Below, one piece after another: positions 9,437 through 17,615 of a stretch of DNA of 64,000 bases. The stretch's first letter is position 1. Each line of letters opens with the position of its first letter. The translations under genes were made by a program, and so were the position numbers. The DNA comes from Skermanella aerolata KACC 11604. Lineage in GTDB: Bacteria > Pseudomonadota > Alphaproteobacteria > Azospirillales > Azospirillaceae. The stretch spans positions 372,001 to 436,000 of the forward strand of contig NZ_AVFK01000001.1 of assembly GCF_000936425.1 (NCBI RefSeq), given 5' to 3'. The notes under the pieces were generated by a model, which was not told the DNA's origin, ran no database searches, and saw nothing but the letters and a program-made list of their open reading frames with translations.

Positions 9437-10693
9437 GTGACTGCACCGACCGTACCAAGGGACTCCAGCCTTCAGGCCAGCAGCGGCGGCCTGAAGGCGG
9501 AGCTTCGGCGGACCCAGCGCCGCCGCAAGCTTGAGGCGGTGGCGCTGGTCGCCCCCCTTTTCCTGTTCCTCGCGGTCTTCTTCCTGGCGCCGATAGCCGC
9601 CATGCTGTTCCGCAGCCTGGACAATTCGGAACTGCCCTCCGCCATGCCGCGCACGGCGGAGGTTCTGCGGGCCTGGGACGGCGCCGGACTGCCGCCCGAG
9701 CCCGTGTTCGCCACCTTCGCGTCGGAACTCGCGGCTGGGCAGAAGGCGCGAAATCTCGCCGGCGTTGCCAAGCGGCTGACCTACGAACTTCCCAATATGC
9801 GTTCGGCCCTGTTCGCCACCGCCCGCGCCTTGCCTGAGCAGCCCGACGGCACGTGGCAGAAGACCCTGACCGGCGCCAATGCCGTCTGGGGGGAGCCGGC
9901 AACCTGGGCCGTGATGCGCCGTGCCGCGGCCCCCTTCACGCCGCTCTACCTGCTGGCCGCCGTCGACCGTGAGATGGATGCCAACGGCAATATCGTGTCG
10001 GTGGCGCCGGACCGGGCGATCTACGTCGATATCTTCATCCGCACCTTCTGGATCGCGATCGTCGTGACGGTCGTTTGCCTGTTCCTCGGGTACCCGCTGG
10101 CCTACAAGCTGGCGAGCCTGCCGCCGAGGATAGCCAACCTGCTGATGATCCTGGTCCTGCTGCCGTTCTGGACATCGATCCTCGTCCGCACCGGCGCCTG
10201 GGTCGTGCTGCTTCAACGCGAAGGGCCGATCAACGAGACGCTCCAGACCCTGGGCCTGATCACGGAACCGCTTCAACTGGTCTACAACAGGGTCGGCGTC
10301 TATGTGGCGATGGTCCACATCCTGCTGCCGTTCATGATCCTGCCGCTCTACAGCGTCATGAAAGGGATATCGCCGGCCTATGTGCGCGCGGCGACCTCCC
10401 TGGGAGCGACTCCGTTCACCGCATTCCGGCGGGTCTACCTGCCGCAGACGGTGCCGGGCATCGGGGCGGGCGGGCTGCTCGTCTTCATCCTGGGCGTCGG
10501 GTACTACATCACGCCGGCGCTGGTCGGCGGGGCAGGGGACCAGATGGTCAGCTATTTCGTCGCCTTCTTCACCAACCAGACGATCAACTGGGGCATGGCG
10601 GCGGCACTCGGTTCGGTGCTGCTGGTGGCGACCCTGGTGCTGTACTGGATCTATGCCAAGCTCGTCGGCGTCGACGGCATGAAGATGGGTTGA
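9437..10693 (+). CDS. ABC transporter permease, PotB-like, with large periplasmic insertion
   Basis: This 418-residue inner-membrane permease starts at a GTG. It has one N-terminal membrane helix (near residues 35-60), then about 130 hydrophilic residues likely in the periplasm, then five helices. The EAA-type loop that contacts the ATPase is visible (RAATSLGATPFTAFRRVYLPQ). PotB/PotH proteins are usually near 280-320 residues, so the extra length lies in the first periplasmic loop. It works with the permease that follows five bases later. Confidence 0.87.
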   Translation: MTAPTVPRDSSLQASSGGLKAELRRTQRRRKLEAVALVAPLFLFLAVFFLAPIAAMLFRSLDNSELPSAMPRTAEVLRAWDGAGLPPEPVFATFASELAAGQKARNLAGVAKRLTYELPNMRSALFATARALPEQPDGTWQKTLTGANAVWGEPATWAVMRRAAAPFTPLYLLAAVDREMDANGNIVSVAPDRAIYVDIFIRTFWIAIVVTVVCLFLGYPLAYKLASLPPRIANLLMILVLLPFWTSILVRTGAWVVLLQREGPINETLQTLGLITEPLQLVYNRVGVYVAMVHILLPFMILPLYSVMKGISPAYVRAATSLGATPFTAFRRVYLPQTVPGIGAGGLLVFILGVGYYITPALVGGAGDQMVSYFVAFFTNQTINWGMAAALGSVLLVATLVLYWIYAKLVGVDGMKMG

Positions 10694-10698
10694 AGGTC

Positions 10699-11523
10699 AT
10701 GAGCCTGCCTCCCTATGCCTCTCCTCTGGAGCGCGCGTGGCACGTGACGCTCTGGGCCATCGCGGTTCTGGTGCTTGGCTTCCTAATCCTGCCCATCCTG
10801 GTGATCGTGCCCCTGTCGTTCAGCAGCGGATCGTTCCTGAGCTTTCCGCTGCCGGGCCTGTCGCTTCGCTGGTATCACGAACTGCTCGGGTCGGAGCGCT
10901 GGTTGTCGTCGCTCCGCAACAGCGTGATCGTCGCCTTCGCCTCGACGATCCTGGCGACGGTGCTCGGCACGCTGGCGGCGCTCGGCCTTCAGCGCGCCAA
11001 GTTTCCCGGCAGTTCGCTGGTGCTGGCGCTGCTGATCTCGCCCATGGTCGTCCCACTGGTGATCGTCGCGGTCGGCGTCTATTTCTTTTACGCGCCGTTC
11101 GGGCTGACCGGCAGCCTCGTGGGGCTGACGTTGGCCCATACCGCCCTGGCCTCGCCCTTCGTCGTCATCACGGTATCGGCGACGCTCCAGGGCTTCGACA
11201 CCAACCTGTCGCGGGCGGCGGCCAGCCTTGGCGCAGGCCCGACACTGGCGTTCTTCAGGATCACCCTGCCGCTGATCCTGCCCGGAGTGGTATCCGGGGC
11301 GCTGTTCGCCTTCGTCACCTCGTTCGACGAGGTGGTGGTGGCCCTGTTCCTGACCGGTCCGCAGGACCGCACGTTGCCGCGCCAGATGTTCGACGGCATC
11401 CGGGAGAACATCAGTCCGATCATCGCGGCGGCTGCCACGCTGCTGATCGTCCTGTCCGTCGCCCTGATGACCGTGATGGAGGCTTTGCGCCGCCGCAGCG
11501 AACGCCTGCGCGGCCTTCGCTAA
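10699..11523 (+). CDS. ABC transporter permease, PotC-like
   Basis: The 274-residue permease has six predicted membrane helices and the conserved cytoplasmic loop SRAAASLGAGPTLAFFRITLP for ATPase contact. It begins at ATG 10699, five bases after the first permease stops, with GAAGGT just upstream as ribosome site. Together with 5513, 8374 and 9437 it completes a type-I importer of the spermidine/putrescine class. Confidence 0.88.
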   Translation: MSLPPYASPLERAWHVTLWAIAVLVLGFLILPILVIVPLSFSSGSFLSFPLPGLSLRWYHELLGSERWLSSLRNSVIVAFASTILATVLGTLAALGLQRAKFPGSSLVLALLISPMVVPLVIVAVGVYFFYAPFGLTGSLVGLTLAHTALASPFVVITVSATLQGFDTNLSRAAASLGAGPTLAFFRITLPLILPGVVSGALFAFVTSFDEVVVALFLTGPQDRTLPRQMFDGIRENISPIIAAAATLLIVLSVALMTVMEALRRRSERLRGLR

Positions 11524-11615
11524 GCTCGACATAATCAGAAAAGCCAAGAAGCACAAAAAACCGATAGAGGATCGTCCCCGGAGCATCCGCGCATCAACTC
11601 AAACCCGAGGTCATC

Positions 11616-13097
11616 ATGCCTGAACCTGAGAGCATAGACGGTGTCCGGTACCATGCGGTCGATGCCGCCTACTTCGAGAAGCGGGGCCTTCGAAAATATG
11701 CCGGGGTATGGTCCCTGTGGGCGCTTGGCGTCGGCGCCGTCATCTCCGGAGACTTCTTCGGCTGGAACTTCGGTTTGGCGGCCGGCGGCTTCGGCGGGTT
11801 GTTCATCGCGACGCTGATCGTCGTCGTGATGTATCTGGGCCTCTGCTTCAGCCTCGCCGAGATGTCGCCGGCCCTTCCGCATACGGGTGGAGCCTACAGT
11901 TTCGGGCGCTCGGCGCTTGGTCCCTGGGGTGGCTTCCTGACCGGCCTCGGCGAGAACATGGAATACGTGCTGACTCCGGCGGTCATCGTGGTCGGCATCG
12001 GCGGCTATCTCGGCGCGATCTTCGGCACCCCGGCGGAATTGGCTCCGGTCTGGTGGCTGGTCTGCTACGTGATCTTCGTCGGGCTGAACTACTGGGGCGT
12101 CGAACTCAGCTTCAAGTTCACTCTGGTCATCACCTTCATCGCCCTGGCGATCCTGATCGTCTTCTTCGTCGGCGCCATCAGCCATTTCGACTTCGCCGCC
12201 AACGCCCTCAACATCGAGCCTGGACCGGGCGGCAGCGCCTTCCTTCCCTTCGGCTTGGCTGGGATCACTGCGGCACTCCCCTTCGCGATCTGGTTCTTCC
12301 TGGCGATCGAGCAGCTCCCGCTGGCCGCGGAGGAAGCGCACGACCCCAGGCGCGACATGCCGCGCGGGCTTCTGCTGGGCCTCCTCACGCTGATCGCCCT
12401 TGCCTTCCTGACGCTGTTCCTGTCGGCCGGCATCGCACCCGGAGCGAAGGAAGTCGGCAGCTCGACCGAACCGCTGTTCCTTGGCTTTCAGACCATCTTC
12501 GGCGACGGCATCGGCGTCAAGGTGCTCGCCATGATTGCGGCGGCCGGCCTGATCGCCAGCTTCCATGCGATCATCTACGCCTATGGCCGCAACATCTACA
12601 GCCTCGCCCGCGCCGGCTATTTCCCGAAATGGCTGTCGGTGACCCATGGCGAGCGGAAGACCCCGCACGTGGCCCTGTTCGCCGGAGCCACGCTTGGCTT
12701 CGTGGTGGCGCTGGCGATGCAGTATTCCGGGAGCAAGCTGGTCGGGGCGGCGCTGCTTAATATGGCCGTGTTCGGGGCGATGATCAGCTACATCATGCAG
12801 CTCATGTCGTTCATCCTGCTGCGCTCCAAGCTGCCGCATATCGAACGCCCCTTCGTCAGTCCGCTGGGAGTTCCCGGTGCCGTCGTGGCGTTGGTCATCG
12901 CCGTCGTGACGCTGATCTCGCTGTTCCTCAACCCGGAGTACCGGCCCGGCGTCTGGGGCTGCGCCATCTGGTTCCTGGTCGGCATCGCTTATTTCGGTCT
13001 CTACGGCCGCCATCATCTGGTGAAATCGCCCGAAGAAGCTTTCGCCATCGGCCACCGCTCCAAAGGTGGAGCCACCGCGCCGGGCTTGGCCGATTAG
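11616..13097 (+). CDS. eat: Ethanolamine permease-type amino acid/amine transporter (APC superfamily)
   Basis: The 493-residue protein has about 12 membrane segments and the APC-superfamily start (GVWSLWALGVGAVISGDFFGW). It resembles the ethanolamine permease subfamily, with the conserved EQLPLAAEEAHDP segment after helix 6. It should import ethanolamine or a related amine by proton symport. It lies 92 bases after the polyamine-type ABC genes, which suggests a shared theme of amine uptake, but no ammonia-lyase genes are nearby. A strong hairpin follows the stop codon. Confidence 0.82.
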   Translation: MPEPESIDGVRYHAVDAAYFEKRGLRKYAGVWSLWALGVGAVISGDFFGWNFGLAAGGFGGLFIATLIVVVMYLGLCFSLAEMSPALPHTGGAYSFGRSALGPWGGFLTGLGENMEYVLTPAVIVVGIGGYLGAIFGTPAELAPVWWLVCYVIFVGLNYWGVELSFKFTLVITFIALAILIVFFVGAISHFDFAANALNIEPGPGGSAFLPFGLAGITAALPFAIWFFLAIEQLPLAAEEAHDPRRDMPRGLLLGLLTLIALAFLTLFLSAGIAPGAKEVGSSTEPLFLGFQTIFGDGIGVKVLAMIAAAGLIASFHAIIYAYGRNIYSLARAGYFPKWLSVTHGERKTPHVALFAGATLGFVVALAMQYSGSKLVGAALLNMAVFGAMISYIMQLMSFILLRSKLPHIERPFVSPLGVPGAVVALVIAVVTLISLFLNPEYRPGVWGCAIWFLVGIAYFGLYGRHHLVKSPEEAFAIGHRSKGGATAPGLAD

Positions 13098-13138
13098 GTC
13101 AACTTTGGCCCGACTGGCCCCGCTGGATTGACGATGCC

Positions 13139-13184
13139 CGCGATCTACCTGAACAAGGGTCGTTCCCGGTTCAGGTAGATCGCG
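13139..13184 (+). promoter_or_regulatory. 16-bp perfect inverted repeat abutting the start of the histidine phosphatase gene
   Basis: The arms are 13139-13154 (CGCGATCTACCTGAAC) and 13169-13184, its exact reverse complement. The 14-base loop contains GGG and CCC that could pair further. There is no T-run, and the right arm ends three bases before the ATG at 13188. The only ribosome-site-like bases (AGGTAG) lie inside the right arm. It could be a terminator for the upstream permease gene or an RNA structure limiting translation of the next gene. Confidence 0.7.
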
Positions 13185-13187
13185 TCA

Positions 13188-13754
13188 ATGCTCGAATCGC
13201 TTTCCAGACTTCTCCTCATCGCCGTGATCCTGTCTTTCGCCGTTCCGGCGCGGGCCGACGAGGCAGCGGCCTGGGCGGCCCTGCGGGAAGGCGGCAAGAT
13301 CCTCCTGATGCGTCACGCCACGACCAATCCGGGGGTCGGCGATCCACCGGGCTTCCGCCTGGACGATTGTTCGACCCAGCGTGTCTTGTCCGGTGCGGGG
13401 CGCGATCAGGCGAAGTCCATCGGTGCCGCCTTGCGGCAGAACGGCATGAAGGCCGGTCGGATACTGACCAGTGCTTGGTGCCGATGCGTCGATACGGCTG
13501 AACTGATGGATCTGGGGCCGGTGGAAGTTTTCGAACCGTTAAACTCGTTCTTCGGGCAAAGCGCCGAAGCAGAGCGGCAAACCGAGTCCGTGAGGAAACT
13601 GATCGCGGACTGGAAAGGTCCGGGGACCCTCGTGCTGGTGACCCATCAGGTCAATGTGACAGCCCTGACCGATATATTTCCCTCGTCAGGGGAGATGGTG
13701 ATAATGGATCCGAACGGCCGATCCATAGGACGTATTTCTGCTAATTTTCGTTGA
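13188..13754 (+). CDS. Secreted histidine phosphatase superfamily protein
   Basis: The 188-residue protein has a signal peptide ending near VPARA (residue 23). It carries the phosphohistidine motif LMRHATT, a variant of the family RHG, and the later catalytic histidine in VLVTHQVN. This branch of phosphoglycerate-mutase-like enzymes removes phosphate from unidentified periplasmic substrates. The ATG at 13188 fits the signal peptide, although its ribosome site appears to be buried in the hairpin just upstream. Confidence 0.82.
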   Translation: MLESLSRLLLIAVILSFAVPARADEAAAWAALREGGKILLMRHATTNPGVGDPPGFRLDDCSTQRVLSGAGRDQAKSIGAALRQNGMKAGRILTSAWCRCVDTAELMDLGPVEVFEPLNSFFGQSAEAERQTESVRKLIADWKGPGTLVLVTHQVNVTALTDIFPSSGEMVIMDPNGRSIGRISANFR

Positions 13755-13755
13755 G

Positions 13756-13769
13756 GGTATATACCAAAG
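13756..13769. repeat. Copy 1 of a 14-bp repeat containing the palindrome GGTATATACC
   Basis: The sequence GGTATATACCAAAG lies one base after the stop codon of the histidine phosphatase gene. An identical 14-mer occurs at 22368-22381, also just after a stop codon. The first ten bases are a perfect palindrome. Function unknown. Confidence 0.55.
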
Positions 13770-13822
13770 GCTATGGGTCTAGCGCCTCTGTACAGGCTTG
13801 CCCATTCTTCAACGATCTGGCA

Positions 13823-13900
13823 GAAAAAAGGCCGCTTCGAAAGCGGCCTGAGTCTAGGGAGGAAACGCCCAACAAGGGCGATGCAGCAATCGCTTGCTGC
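13823..13900 (-). ncRNA. Candidate alpha-r8 (MmgR-like) small RNA
   Basis: Read on the minus strand, this stretch has a small hairpin (CGCCC/GGGCG, 13866-13880) and an unpaired TTTCCTCCCT (13856-13865). It ends with a 9-bp hairpin (AGGCCGCTT/AAGCGGCCT, 13829-13849) followed by six Ts, a textbook Rho-independent terminator. The 10-base TTTCCTCCCT core, complementary to Shine-Dalgarno sequences, and the roughly 78-base size match what I recall of the alphaproteobacterial alpha-r8 family, of which MmgR limits PHB storage in Sinorhizobium. A further stem, GCAGCAA/TTGCTGC (13883-13900), may mark the 5' end or lie upstream. The 5' end is a guess. It could alternatively be only a terminator for the minus-strand genes at 14183-14778. 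Confidence 0.68.
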
Positions 13901-14182
13901 AATGCAAAAATTAATGATTGCGCGGTTCGATGCAATACCGAACCGACGGATACTCAGGCGAAACACCCAGTTTCTCATTTCGATGTTGCATTGTTGCCAC
14001 GCTGTTTGAGCGATGGTGACGATCGAGCCTACTGTCGTACCGTAGACGGGCGAGATGCAGGCGCCTGGAGGTGCTTTTCCGAACCGGCGGGGCTGGGCTT
14101 GCCGGCGGCGGAGCGCTCCGACGCTTCTGACTCGATCACCCGCTCTCCTGAGATGAACGGCTCGACCGGCCGGCGCAGCGAC
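13901..14182. other. Non-coding stretch between candidate sRNA and a small minus-strand gene
   Basis: No convincing gene was seen here. On the minus strand it may hold the sRNA promoter. An inverted pair CGGTTCG/CGAACCG lies near 13923-13945. Longer open frames crossing it have arginine- and serine-rich shadow composition and no ribosome site. Confidence 0.5.
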
Positions 14183-14380
14183 TCAAGGGTCTCGCTTGGG
14201 TGGAAAACTGGATGGCGGGACTTCCCGTTCCTCGATCTCACCCGCCGCTTCCTCTCCGTCGCCGGACGGCTCCGGGACGCCACCCGGCGCATAGGGCGGC
14301 ATGGCGTCGTCATTGGGATGGCGGGGCGAAACCGGACGCTCATCCGGTTTTCTAACATCCTTGTTCTGTTCCTCGGCCAT
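14183..14380 (-). CDS. Small hydrophilic protein of unknown function
   Basis: The 65-residue product is rich in Pro, Glu, Asp and Arg and has no hydrophobic segment, so it is probably disordered and cytoplasmic. The ATG at 14380 is preceded by a good ribosome site (AAGGAGA), which is the main reason to accept it. It lies 53 bases downstream of another small minus-strand gene. No family is recognised. Confidence 0.6.
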   Translation of the reverse strand: MAEEQNKDVRKPDERPVSPRHPNDDAMPPYAPGGVPEPSGDGEEAAGEIEEREVPPSSFPPKRDP

Positions 14381-14433
14381 TACCGGTCTCCTTGCTGGTT
14401 ATGAAAGCAACAAGGGCGTACCGGTCAAAAGGT

Positions 14434-14778
14434 TCAGCCGGAATATGCGTGGATCAGGAAGCGCGTGGCGAAGAACATGGCGATACCGAGCAGCACGGAG
14501 ATCAACAGCAGCATGGGCACGCTCAATCCGGCCCTGACCGGCGCGGGACGCCCGGCCTCTTCGAAGATGACGGTTGCGACGGTGCGGTTCGATGCTGGAT
14601 CGGTAAAGCTCTGCTCGACCTTCACTTTTTGAAATTTTCCGGTTCCCAGGGCGCCCTTCGCTTCCGTCAGCGCCTTATCGAGGCCATCGCTGGTGCAGGC
14701 GACGCTCCATTTGTCGCGTCTGCGTACGGAAACTTGATATGTCAGCCGCCTTTTCGCCGGTGCTGGAGTCGATGTCAT
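14434..14778 (-). CDS. Small protein with C-terminal membrane anchor, unknown function
   Basis: The 114-residue product has a basic N-terminus, a soluble alpha/beta-like domain (about residues 10-80), and one hydrophobic helix near the C-terminus (SVPMLLLISVLLGIAMFFA). That gives a tail-anchored layout with the soluble part probably in the cytoplasm. No domain is recognised. It is followed by the 65-residue gene on the same strand and diverges from the epimerase gene at 14954. Confidence 0.65.
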   Translation of the reverse strand: MTSTPAPAKRRLTYQVSVRRRDKWSVACTSDGLDKALTEAKGALGTGKFQKVKVEQSFTDPASNRTVATVIFEEAGRPAPVRAGLSVPMLLLISVLLGIAMFFATRFLIHAYSG

Positions 14779-14953
14779 GGACCAACCTCAATCTGTGGAT
14801 TGATAGAATACAATGATAATCTTAATTATCCTTTCGGTTTGATCCCTATCCCCTGAACTTTCTTCCATTGCGTCGTAGCGCCTGACATCGCGATGCCTAT
14901 GATGCCGCGACCCTGCGTGCGCTGGCCCAGTTCGAAACAAGCCGAGAGGACCG

Positions 14954-15781
14954 ATGGCTGACGCTACCCTGATCGTCGGACGCAACAGCCTGCTTGCCAG
15001 GGCCTTCCGGGATCATGGCGGCGTGGCGGACTGCCGCTTCGTCGGGCATGACGAACTGGATCGGCCCGACCTGCTGAACGGTGTCGGACGAATCGTCAAT
15101 TTCGCTTTCCATCCGGATCTTCGGAATGGTCCGTACCGGGCGGACCTGGACATCGACCTGCGTCTGGGACGTGCGGCGGCGGAACTTGGGCTGCGCTACG
15201 TCATGATCAGCACCCGCAAGGTCTATGCGCCCGATCATGCGTTCGGCGCGTCGGAGATGTCGCCGCTGGGGCCCGTCGATGCCTATGGCCGCAACAAGCT
15301 GACGATCGAGCGTCTGCTGTCCAACCTGCTGGGTGACAGGCTGACGGTCCTGCGGATCGGCAACGTCGTCGGTTACGACCGCCAATCGTCCCGTCCCAGT
15401 TTCATGAGCATGGTGCTCGGGCGCCTTGCCGAAGAGGGCAGGGTGGTCCTCGACGTCAGTCCATTCGTCCAGCGTGACTTCCTGCCGATCGAACAGGTCG
15501 CCGCCGCGATCAGGTCTGTCCTGAACCATGACTTCGCCGGCGTCTTCAACATCGGCTCGGGTGCCTCGGTCGAAGTGGGGCGTCTGGCGCTTTGGGTGAT
15601 CGAAGGGTTCGGGCGCGGCGAGCTCGTCATTTCGTCTCCCCGAGTCCATGATGAATTCGTGCTCGACGTTCGCAAGTTGCGGGCTGCTACCGATTGGTAC
15701 TGGCCGGCCGGTGCCCTTCCGGAATACTGCCGCAGCCTCGGGCGGCGCCTGAACAAAGCCGAAACAGCAGGCGGCCACTGA
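14954..15781 (+). CDS. NAD-dependent epimerase/dehydratase family protein (RmlD-like)
   Basis: The 275-residue extended SDR protein has the catalytic YxxxK as YGRNK after a Ser/Thr-containing strand (VMISTRKVYAP). The nucleotide-binding loop near the N-terminus (IVGRNSLLARAF) departs from the usual GxxGxxG. It resembles RmlD-type sugar-nucleotide reductases and probably edits an NDP-sugar for the polysaccharide made by this locus. The ATG at 14954 follows GAGAGGACCG, an acceptable ribosome site. Confidence 0.78.
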   Translation: MADATLIVGRNSLLARAFRDHGGVADCRFVGHDELDRPDLLNGVGRIVNFAFHPDLRNGPYRADLDIDLRLGRAAAELGLRYVMISTRKVYAPDHAFGASEMSPLGPVDAYGRNKLTIERLLSNLLGDRLTVLRIGNVVGYDRQSSRPSFMSMVLGRLAEEGRVVLDVSPFVQRDFLPIEQVAAAIRSVLNHDFAGVFNIGSGASVEVGRLALWVIEGFGRGELVISSPRVHDEFVLDVRKLRAATDWYWPAGALPEYCRSLGRRLNKAETAGGH

Positions 15782-15856
15782 ATCCGCCATGCGGCGTGCC
15801 TTCTTAAAGACTCGAGCGATCCCCGACAGTGCTCTATGAAGAAGGTAATATGTGAT

Positions 15857-15883
15857 CCTTTGAGCACACTGTGCGCTCAAAGG
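15857..15883. promoter_or_regulatory. 27-bp imperfect palindrome upstream of the outer-membrane barrel gene
   Basis: Arms CCTTTGAGC (15857-15865) and GCTCAAAGG (15875-15883) are exact reverse complements around a nine-base centre. It lies about 125 bases upstream of the barrel gene start and 76 bases after the preceding stop codon. No T-run follows. It could be an operator for this transcription unit or an RNA hairpin. Confidence 0.5.
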
Positions 15884-16008
15884 AGCGCATGCTTGTCGGC
15901 GTAGTTGCCTAACGCGCGGTTTCTCGCTTCATTGACTTCAGGCCGGTGGGCAAAACCGGTCGAAAGGCTTTTTATATGTTCAATGGAATTCCGTATTCGG
16001 TGGGGGCG

Positions 16009-17250
16009 ATGAAGATTAAGACTTTGCCACTGGTCGTTGGCGCTGCTGTCTTGCTGGCAGGGACCAGCACCACGGTTATCGCCCAGGAATTGCGACGCGG
16101 TGCAAGCGTCCTTGAGCGCCCCAAGCCCGAACTCGACCCGCTGGGTATCCGTGCCGGCAGCTTCCTGATCTTCCCGAAGGTCGAGCTTGGCACGACCTAC
16201 GACGACAACGTGTTCGCGACCGAGAACGACAAGGAAGGCGACTTCCTGTTTCAGGTTCTCCCGACCGTCACGGTGCAGTCCGACTTCAGCCGGCATGCCC
16301 TGCGGTTCAGCGCCGGCGCCGACGTCGGTCGCTACGTCGACAATACCAGTGAAAACTATGTCGACTACTTCTTCACCGGAGGCGGCCGGCTGGACGTCAC
16401 CGGAGACTCGTTCCTGACCGGGGATCTCTCCTATCGCAAGCTGCACGAGGATCGTGGCGACCCCGATTCGCCGACGGCTGCCAGCGAACCGATCGATTTT
16501 GCCCGGACCAATGCCGAACTGGCTTATCAGCATCGGTTCAACCGTGTGATCGGCCGCGTCGGTGTCGGGGCGGAGAACGAGGACTACGACGACGTCGCGT
16601 CGATCACGGGGACGACGCTGGATCAGGACAACCGGGACAAGTGGGCTTATTCCGCCACGGGTCAGGTCGGCTACGATCTTTATCCGGGCTACCAGCCGTT
16701 CCTGCGCGTCACCTATACCCGGACCGAATACGACAACGGAACGGTCAAGCCCGACAGCGACACCTACGAGGCCGTCGTCGGCACGACGCTCGACCTGACC
16801 AACCTGCTGACCGGCGAGATCTTCGTCGGCTATCTGAGCCGCAGCTACGACGAGTCGCAGTTCAGCAACTTCACGGGGCTGGCCTACGGTCTGCAACTCG
16901 ACTACGCGGTCACTCAGCTGACCTCGATCAGCGGCAACGTCACCCGCGGGGTCGAGGAAGGCTTCGGCGCCGTTCCCTCGCCGCGCGACCGCACGACCTT
17001 CCAGGTCGGCGTCGATCACGAGTTGCTGCGCAACGTGGTGCTGTCGGCGCTTGCTCAGTACCAGATGGACGATTATCAGAACACCCCCCAGGAGGAGGAT
17101 TTCTACCTGCTCCAGGCCGGCGCGACCTACAACATCAACCGCAACTTCTATCTGCGCGGCACCTACAGCTATTCGACCCGTGATTCGAACCTGCCAGGTG
17201 AGGATTATGACCGGAACCTGTTCCTGCTGCGGCTCGGCGCTCAGCTCTAA
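16009..17250 (+). CDS. Outer-membrane beta-barrel protein, BBP2 type, of polysaccharide export loci
   Basis: The start at 16009 gives a clean signal peptide (ending VIAQ, about residue 26); the in-frame ATG at 15946 would bury it. The 413-residue protein then has the BBP2-type opening RPKPELDPLGIRAGSF and YDDNVFA, followed by alternating amphipathic strands rich in Tyr, Thr and Asp. Such barrels are found beside Wza-like proteins in exopolysaccharide loci and probably help pass polymer across the outer membrane. A strong terminator follows, and the export lipoprotein gene is next. Confidence 0.82.
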   Translation: MKIKTLPLVVGAAVLLAGTSTTVIAQELRRGASVLERPKPELDPLGIRAGSFLIFPKVELGTTYDDNVFATENDKEGDFLFQVLPTVTVQSDFSRHALRFSAGADVGRYVDNTSENYVDYFFTGGGRLDVTGDSFLTGDLSYRKLHEDRGDPDSPTAASEPIDFARTNAELAYQHRFNRVIGRVGVGAENEDYDDVASITGTTLDQDNRDKWAYSATGQVGYDLYPGYQPFLRVTYTRTEYDNGTVKPDSDTYEAVVGTTLDLTNLLTGEIFVGYLSRSYDESQFSNFTGLAYGLQLDYAVTQLTSISGNVTRGVEEGFGAVPSPRDRTTFQVGVDHELLRNVVLSALAQYQMDDYQNTPQEEDFYLLQAGATYNINRNFYLRGTYSYSTRDSNLPGEDYDRNLFLLRLGAQL

Positions 17251-17276
17251 TCGGGAAAAATCGCTATCCGAACGAG

Positions 17277-17304
17277 ACGGCGCCTGCATCGCAGGCGCCG
17301 TTTT
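17277..17304 (+). terminator. Rho-independent terminator after the outer-membrane barrel gene
   Basis: The 11-bp stem ACGGCGCCTGC/GCAGGCGCCGT (17277-17287 with 17291-17301) has loop ATC and is followed by TTTTCGTTT. It ends the barrel transcript, so the export lipoprotein gene at 17616 must have its own promoter in 17305-17615. Confidence 0.88.
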
Positions 17305-17615
17305 CGTTTCAGCTAACTCGAAATTTCCGGTATTGGAGATAATTATCAGGCTAGAACAAAAGTGGCATGGTCAGTCCGTTATTTCGGTAGCGCCGAGGAA
17401 TATCAGTGATGCCTTGAAAAAGATTATTGATTGTCCTTCCGTACTGCCATCGGCTTAATTCCTCTACTCTTTTTCAGTTTAGCGCCATTACCGATAGTAT
17501 TCGTGTGGTCGTAAGGGATTGCTTGGGACCGCTGTCGGACATGAGCCGATGGACGCTCCGGCAAGCCAAACGGTCCGGCCCAGACTATTCGGCAAGGCCC
17601 AGAGAAGAGGAACCG
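17305..17615 (+). promoter_or_regulatory. Leader and promoter region of the export lipoprotein gene
   Basis: This 311-base stretch is AT-richer than its surroundings. It lies between the strong terminator and the ribosome site AGAAGAGGA before ATG 17616. No clear -35/-10 pair or operator can be assigned by eye. An in-frame ATG at 17427 exists, but it lacks a ribosome site and would hide the lipoprotein signal. Confidence 0.45.

Noticed and set aside
11535-13055. 506-codon minus-strand open frame opposite the ethanolamine-type permease
   Set aside because: Composition is Asp/Arg/Gln-rich without any fold, a usual antisense artefact of GC-rich genes; the plus strand has a clear 12-helix transporter.
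13751-14404. 217-codon plus-strand open frame after the phosphatase gene
   Set aside because: No domain or ribosome site, and it overlaps the candidate sRNA and a better-supported minus-strand gene.
14788-14985. 65-codon minus-strand open frame before the RmlD-like gene
   Set aside because: Overlaps the start of a well-supported gene on the other strand and has shadow composition.
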